Of a stretch of DNA of 64,000 nucleotides, positions 58,624 through 64,000 are shown piece after piece. Source of the DNA: Saccharum officinarum. Lineage: Eukaryota > Streptophyta > Magnoliopsida > Poales > Poaceae. The stretch's first letter is position 1. Each line of letters begins with the position of its first letter. Below the pieces are notes generated by a model. It saw only the letters and a program-made list of their open reading frames with translations, was not told the origin of the DNA and did no database searches. The stretch covers positions 5,936,407-6,000,406 of the forward strand of contig CM036160.1 of assembly GCA_020631735.1 (NCBI GenBank), given 5' to 3'. The translations under genes were made by a program, and so were the position numbers.

Positions 58624-59840
58624 CTATAGATCGCCACCCAACCAACTCAAGGCCATGTGAGCTAGTTAGTGTGGTGTCCAGTATTTGGTTGGAACATTTG
58701 TAGTAATATATGGTACTACCTCATTATTTGTAACATGCATATTCCCACCGTCTGTGAAATAAAACTGCTTTTTATTTGCTGCCATTTGTAACCTAATTTC
58801 CCTTGTACATGACTTGTGCCAGCTGTAGCACCTTGTTGAACTTGTGGTTGTAGGCTTGTAGCAACCTACCCGGCAGAGTGGCATGTATCACTGCTAAGTC
58901 TTTTGTGAACTTGTCCTTGATGACTTGTTGTGCCATCTATCCTAGGCAGGCACACGGCCGGGGAAACCTTCTCTGCATTTCCTTGAACGTTCCAGCTACT
59001 CCATGGAAGGATGGCCACCCCTGAGCACGATGGGCAGGACAGCGGAGTCCGCCCAACAGTGAAAAAGGCAGAAGCAAACATGACTTGTACAGAAACATCC
59101 GTGACGTGCATTGTTGCATGCGGCCAAAACATTGTAATAAAGCAGAATAAAAGCTACTATAGCTTATTCCTGATTAAGGTGATCAAAGAATGAGATGGTA
59201 AGGCAGCAAGGACCCCAAAAAACAGTAAATTTGCAAGGTCACCAGAACCAGATGATGATTATTCACATTGGAAGGGCGAATATAGTACAAATCTTGAGTG
59301 AAAATGTATGGACATTGCTTGCACACAAGTTTTTCAAATTTATCTTATTAGGATCCGTTTGGCACAGCTCAGCTTCACCATTAAAGCTGTATTTTTTAAA
59401 AACAACTTCATGTACAGTTATATATATATATATATAGATAATAATGCATGGTGATGCGACGATTAGACCAAAGACTTGCAAGTCATTGCAGCTTTCAGAA
59501 TGTGCACTAGTGCAGCTAGCTCCAGCTCTACCTCCTTCGTGATGACCTTGTGGTTGTGTAGTACGCTATGTATAGCAACCTAGCTTGGTACCCCGGCCGG
59601 CAGAGTGGCAGACACCAGACAGTAATGCATGCATGTCACTGCTTTCAGATTGTGGCATCCTAGGTCGGCAGAGTGCAGCCAAATCCTGGTGAACTTGTCC
59701 TTGATCACTTGTTGTGGCATCCTAGGCAGGCACGCGGCCGTGGGGAAGCCGCCTCTGCATTTCCTTGAACGTTCCAGCGCTCCATGGATAGGTGCTGGAG
59801 GCCACGATGGGCACGACAACTGAGTCAGCCAAACAGTGAA
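58624..59840. other. Downstream region with a duplicated 3' flank
   Basis: No gene is seen. About 58855-59070 and 59575-59845 are diverged direct copies (gtgaacttgtccttgat, tgcatttccttgaacgttcca, caacagtgaaaaagg). A shorter echo lies near 63020. This supports tandem duplication of the gene units with their 3' flanks. Short ORFs here are not shared between copies. Confidence 0.6.
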
Positions 59841-60649
59841 AAAGGATGAAAACGGGAGCGGGAGCGTAAAACGGACGGAAAATAGCTCTACCATTTCCAT
59901 TTTCATAATTTTTGACGGAAACGGGAGCGGGAGCCGGGGCCGGACAACCGGGAGTGGAAACAGTAGCAGGATAAACGGTAATGCGAAAACAGATAAATAC
60001 GATCGGAAAATAGACGGAAATAAACAGTATGCGGGAACATAAGCCGGAACTACATGCCACATGTGACAAACCAAAGGGCTTACTGCAGTACTCCCAAAAA
60101 ATATGAGCCGTAGGTCTAAATGATTTTTATCGCATATTACCTTCTAGGAGGTAATAGAATGAAGAAACATATATATTAGCAAAATAGGTAAAATATCTTC
60201 CAATTAGATCTAATTTCCATATCCATTAGATCTAACTTGCATGCATGATGTAAATTGTAATCAACATGTACGAGACTTTTTTTTTTGGTTAAATGCATGC
60301 ATGTACTAGTTACGAGTAACGTTATGTTCTGCATGCAGCCGAACAGCGCAGACTGCAGAAGCAAGTCTGGCTGACTGCCCACTCACGGCATAGCTTGGCT
60401 CAACGCCCTCTGCGCTTGTCCCGGTGAACGTATAAATGGGATGAAATTGGGAATATCCCAGTCAAAAACGGGATACCGGCAATACGGACGGAAAAACGCT
60501 CAACCATTTTCGGTCCAATCCCGGTCCCGGTGTATCCCGTCCTGTTTTCGGTCCTATTTCCGTTTATCCTGAAAAAACGAAAACGGACGGGAAAATACGG
60601 TATACGGTTGCGGACAGAACGGGATTCATCCCGTCCGTTTTCATCTTTA
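59841..60649. mobile_element. Ac/Ds-like non-autonomous hAT element
   Basis: The ends aaaggatgaaaacgg and (inverted) taaagatgaaaacgg resemble the Ac/Ds terminus CAGGGATGAAA. Many AAACGG-type motifs (aaaacggac, gataaacgg, gaaaacgga) cluster near both ends, like Ac transposase binding sites. About 60060-60420 is unrelated filler. No transposase ORF is present. The first bases differ from canonical ends and no 8-bp target duplication is visible, so the exact borders are uncertain. Confidence 0.6.
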
Positions 60650-61518
60650 CTCTCTCTCTCTCTATATATATAGATAGAGATAGACAGTTACAGCTCGTCG
60701 ACTAAGCAATACTAAGAAACACTACAGCAGCAGTGTGTGCACTGTGCAGTGCATCTCTTGTTTGATCTGTTCCTGATATATTCCTCTCCCCTTCATTCCA
60801 TCTGTTGGTGCGAACTCCTGGATCTTGAGGGCCAGCGCTAAGCTGAGGATTAACATTAAGCATATATATTCCACTCATGCATCGGTAATAACCCAAGCAT
60901 TTGTTACAGATATGCACTACATTTATCTAGTACTGCTTGTGGATAAAAATTTAGGTACTAAACTAACTAACCCACGATGCATGTATTCATCAACAGGTTG
61001 GTGGCATCCCCACAGCAACTTCATGACTTTTGTTAAGGGTTACTGTTGGTTATTTTTATAGAGTAGCATACGTGAGATATTTAGATGCACATTTTTAGGG
61101 TATTCCTTTACATTATTTATAGAATAGACGGGATTACTTTAGATTATTTTAATACCCATGGATACAACTCACATAAATACAAAATCATGATGGCATAGAT
61201 GGGTAATTGACATGAAGATTATGGATTACTTCAGGTTATTCTTCATAGTGATATAGGTAAAATGTGGCAAATTTTGATAGATTTAGGGGGGTTACTTTTG
61301 TGTATTTTCATAACAGAAGAGGTGGATAATTTTTTAGAAAACAAAATAGATCCAACAGCTATTTTTGTTGATGACAATTAGAGTATAACAAATCATTGGC
61401 AGGATACATTTATTTTTGCAAGAGGTTTACAAATTTATCTTGGAATTCAAGCTTCATATATTTGTTTCAAAGTACAGCTCTCATTATTTTGTATCTTGAA
61501 CAGCTGCACGGTAACTTG
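60650..61518 (+). promoter_or_regulatory. Upstream region of the copy-3 gene
   Basis: A CT run is followed by a TATA-like ctatatatatagata (about 60661-60675), which could be the promoter of the 61519 gene, giving a long leader or a 5' intron. Nothing coding is seen before 61519. Confidence 0.35.
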
Positions 61519-62790
61519 ATGGCACTATCTTCAGCCGTCATTGAGCAGAGTACGAGCAAAGTGTTCTCGTACATCTCAACCAAGATAGAAGACAAGGCGT
61601 CCAGGGCAGACACCGTCGCAAGGCTCGAGATTGCACTATCTCGGTTGGATATTGCCCTTGAGAAGACAGGGAGGATACCAATCACATACGTCTCCTTGCT
61701 ACGTAGCAGGAAGGTTCTCAAGAGTGTCTATACCAAGGGGATAGACCTGCTCAACAAGCACAAGCAGCAGGAAGAGAACGATGGCCATGTGGTGGTAAGG
61801 AGTTCCTCCTACCTTCAATGGATCGCTGATAGGGCAGCAAACTTTTCCATCTATTCTCTTGTTGGCTTGGGCAAGGAGAAAAAGTTGAGTTCCTCCGTTG
61901 CCCAAATATTTGAGAGGTATGCAGATTGGGCTGAAAAGATTGTAGCAGACGTGGAGTCCGGCTGCCCGCTGCGGCACGACACCTTCCACTACCCCTTCCT
62001 TAAGCATCTTCTTGAAGGGAAAACTCTTAGGTGTCAAATTGTAAAGAATCCAAGCCAATCCCTCAGTTTCTACCTACAACCCGGGATTGTGGAAGGGCGT
62101 GGCGTAGAGGTCATACTATGTTATGAATATAATGATTCTAGGAAGCTGCAGGAATGCTTCTCTATAAAACTGAGCCTACGAATCTCGGAAGACACCGATA
62201 TAATCGGGATCAGTATTAAGTGCATCCAGCAGTTGACATCTCAGTTCAAGCTTGTGGCTGAATCTGCGATAGGAGAACTCACGCTGCTGCCTAATTTGCA
62301 AGACACTATCCATTCCTATGTCCATCTTCCTAGTTTCGTCAAAGAAAAATATGGATGTCTTACAGATTTATTCCGCCCTGATCCAATATGTTGCAATGGA
62401 AATAGCTACGGAAATCTAGCCAACAAGTCATCAATGGAAATTCCGGAGCCAGTTATTCATATCTGTTTTAGTTGCTATATTTCAGCGCCTGAAAACAGCT
62501 TGTGTAACGCACCTCTGGTTCTGTACGGTAATCTAGTGCCTCATATGCCTTTATACTCCAACGGGGAGATTTCTATTAAGTATGCAGGCAAAGAGGAAAT
62601 TAGAAACGGTGGTAGTGTGCAACAACTGGAGGAGATAGCAAGATCAGATGCGCTCGATTATTTGGTCCATGAACCAGAACCCACGGATTATACTCTGCTT
62701 TGGTTATCCACACATGGTTTTGCATTCGTTAGGCTGCGGCAGTCCATCCCAAGATCCAGCCGGAGGAGGGTTTCCAAGAGAAAGCGGTAG
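61519..62790 (+). CDS. Rx-N-like grass family protein, copy 3, intact
   Basis: 423 residues from the ATG at 61519 (MALSSAVIEQ). The open frame extends further up to 61396 but has no earlier ATG. Residues about 1-90 are helical (ARLEIALSRLDIALEKTG, PITYVSLLRSRKVLKSVY). Residues about 130-175 have FERYADWAEKIVADVESG and LKHLLEGKTLRCQ. Residues about 195-260 hold the conserved core GVEVILCYEYND, LRISEDTDIIGISIKCIQQL and ELTLLPNLQD. The C terminus is divergent and ends in a basic tail (SRRRVSKRKR), a possible nuclear signal. There is no NB-ARC, LRR, kinase or membrane segment. AATAAA lies at 62900. The family resembles the N-terminal part of NLR-like proteins (Rx-N), and a DUF1719 label is likely but unverified. 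This is the best candidate for a working gene in the window. Confidence 0.8.
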   Translation: MALSSAVIEQSTSKVFSYISTKIEDKASRADTVARLEIALSRLDIALEKTGRIPITYVSLLRSRKVLKSVYTKGIDLLNKHKQQEENDGHVVVRSSSYLQWIADRAANFSIYSLVGLGKEKKLSSSVAQIFERYADWAEKIVADVESGCPLRHDTFHYPFLKHLLEGKTLRCQIVKNPSQSLSFYLQPGIVEGRGVEVILCYEYNDSRKLQECFSIKLSLRISEDTDIIGISIKCIQQLTSQFKLVAESAIGELTLLPNLQDTIHSYVHLPSFVKEKYGCLTDLFRPDPICCNGNSYGNLANKSSMEIPEPVIHICFSCYISAPENSLCNAPLVLYGNLVPHMPLYSNGEISIKYAGKEEIRNGGSVQQLEEIARSDALDYLVHEPEPTDYTLLWLSTHGFAFVRLRQSIPRSSRRRVSKRKR

Positions 62791-64000
62791 AAGCGCAAGG
62801 TGACCACTCATTTGTGCTTAGACTTATTGTATGTACGAGCTCCTTACTTCAATATAGTTTTAAAATTTGTCAAGGTCCGCGCTTAAATGTTGTCTGACAA
62901 ATAAAAACTACTTTTCATGCCTGGATGTGAAAATTCGGTTTGTAGTTTGCTATTCTGTACAGTATACACGACTGGTCTCTATGTATGATTGAAATTAGCA
63001 TGAATTTTCAGTGTCGTCGTCTGCATTTCCTTGAGCTCTCCACCTCATTTCAACCTGCATGCGTAACCGTAATAAACACAACAGCACCCATGGCCTCACG
63101 GGGCTGGCTGACCAAAGAATTTTCAGTGCCCTGTGCCTGTGAATGTGATGGGGGCGAAATCCAACAGCCATGGATACGTGGCAAAGGCCAACAACCATCA
63201 CAAGCTTTAATTTCCAGGCAGCTTCCTCGTTATGCCATTATCCTCGGAACAGGGAACCATCCTCTGCATTTCATTTCCCTGGATTTTCCAGCTCTTTTCT
63301 TGATCACACATTGGAGCAGCGCCGCCTACTTCAACTTGTTCACACATTGATGAGCTCAAAACCATGGAGCTGCTACCCCCACATTTTCTTTACTAATTTA
63401 TATATAAAGCTTGGCTGTCCGATTCGCTGAATAAAAGCAGCAGTACGTACAACTCTCAGTGCTGTGCTGTATTCTTGATCTCACCTTATCCCACCCTTTC
63501 ATTCGTTCAATAGCAAGCCTGTCATCGCCATGCAGTTGGTGGCTTGGTGCCACACGGGGGCTATAAAAATTCATTCTGTTGTAGTGTAAGCTTAACTGTA
63601 AACCTGCAGTCATGATTTGAACTACAGAAGATGTAAAGAATTTATTAACAGCTAATCATTTAAACTAGAAGAGGTTACCGGCTAGCAGTAAGGTTGTCTC
63701 TAGCAGTGCCAACTCTGCTAGAGGCCGCTCACACGTTGTAAAACCTCATGTGTAACAGTTCAGAAATCATGATGCAGATCAGATGGTTAGTCGGTTTTGC
63801 TTGTAGGCATTGAGACAGATACTGAAACAATAAACAATAACTCATCCAAGCCAAAATATAATCATGAAAAACTGTCCTTATTATATCATGATAATGGCGA
63901 GTATAACAAGAACAGCCAAAAATTTTCTTGTCGAAAGTCGAACTGTAACTAAACTGAAATAATTCAATATAAGATAAAACACAGTTAGGTAAGTTTAGTT
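62791..64000. other. Downstream region, no gene seen
   Basis: The 3' UTR of the copy-3 gene runs to about 62920. After that come short echoes of the duplicated 3' flank (tgcatttccttgagct near 63023; tgcatttcatttccctgg near 63267). The open frames have no motifs. Confidence 0.5.

Noticed and set aside
59345..59540. Possible MITE with an end like ccgtttggcacagctcagctt
   Set aside because: Only one end resembles a known MITE terminus. No inverted partner or target duplication could be found.

Overview
The window looks like a piece of a grass nuclear genome, most likely a panicoid such as a sorghum, sugarcane or maize relative. The support is a tRNA-derived SINE of grass type, Ale/Retrofit-like Copia and Tekay/Del-like Gypsy elements, CACTA elements with classical ends, a grass-type F-box family and a grass-expanded family with Rx-N-like N-terminal helices. 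The species cannot be fixed from sequence alone. Nearly everything is transposon-derived or decayed. The only host-type gene I see with an uninterrupted reading frame is at 61519-62790.

Layout. 1-9358: copies of a complex repeat (called RU here, 786-3990 and 7065-8840) flank a minus-strand DnaJ/DUF3444 pseudogene (4224-6330). 9364-14648: a 5.3-kb Copia element with 211-bp LTRs and target duplication GTATG, sitting 75 bp upstream of an F-box gene. 14724-15831 plus 30951-30988: that F-box gene, now a pseudogene and split by a 15.1-kb Gypsy chromovirus (15832-30950, target duplication GTAGC). The Gypsy element has 4.3-kb LTRs and an extra ORF ahead of gag. 31108-34051: a minus-strand hnRNP/RRM gene fragment between 140-bp direct repeats. 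34135-42475: RU copies on both sides of a plus-strand NASP (histone chaperone) pseudogene at 37311-38866. 43189-53056: another RU copy, split by a CACTA element (44031-52798, duplication ATG). That element is itself split by a second CACTA (44196-48903, duplication TGT). Both CACTAs carry small captured host exons (RRM, LOB domain). 53452-64000: a cluster of three members of one grass gene family (fragment, decapitated copy, intact copy), mixed with a SINE, a CACTA-derived block and an Ac/Ds-like element.

How the parts relate. The region records repeated capture and destruction of host genes. The F-box locus took two independent LTR insertions. The RU repeat carries a GW/WG-rich exon that resembles an Argonaute-hook region, and RU copies sit in direct orientation around two different host pseudogenes. 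Most nonsense codons in broken ORFs can be read as single C-to-T or G-to-A changes, as expected from methylcytosine decay in silenced DNA. The most unusual items are the coiled-coil accessory ORF of the Gypsy element, a pair of acidic mini-exons in each of its LTRs whose splice-like junctions join in frame, and the multiplied GW-repeat exon.

All identifications come from reading translated sequence and recalling family motifs. No database search was run.
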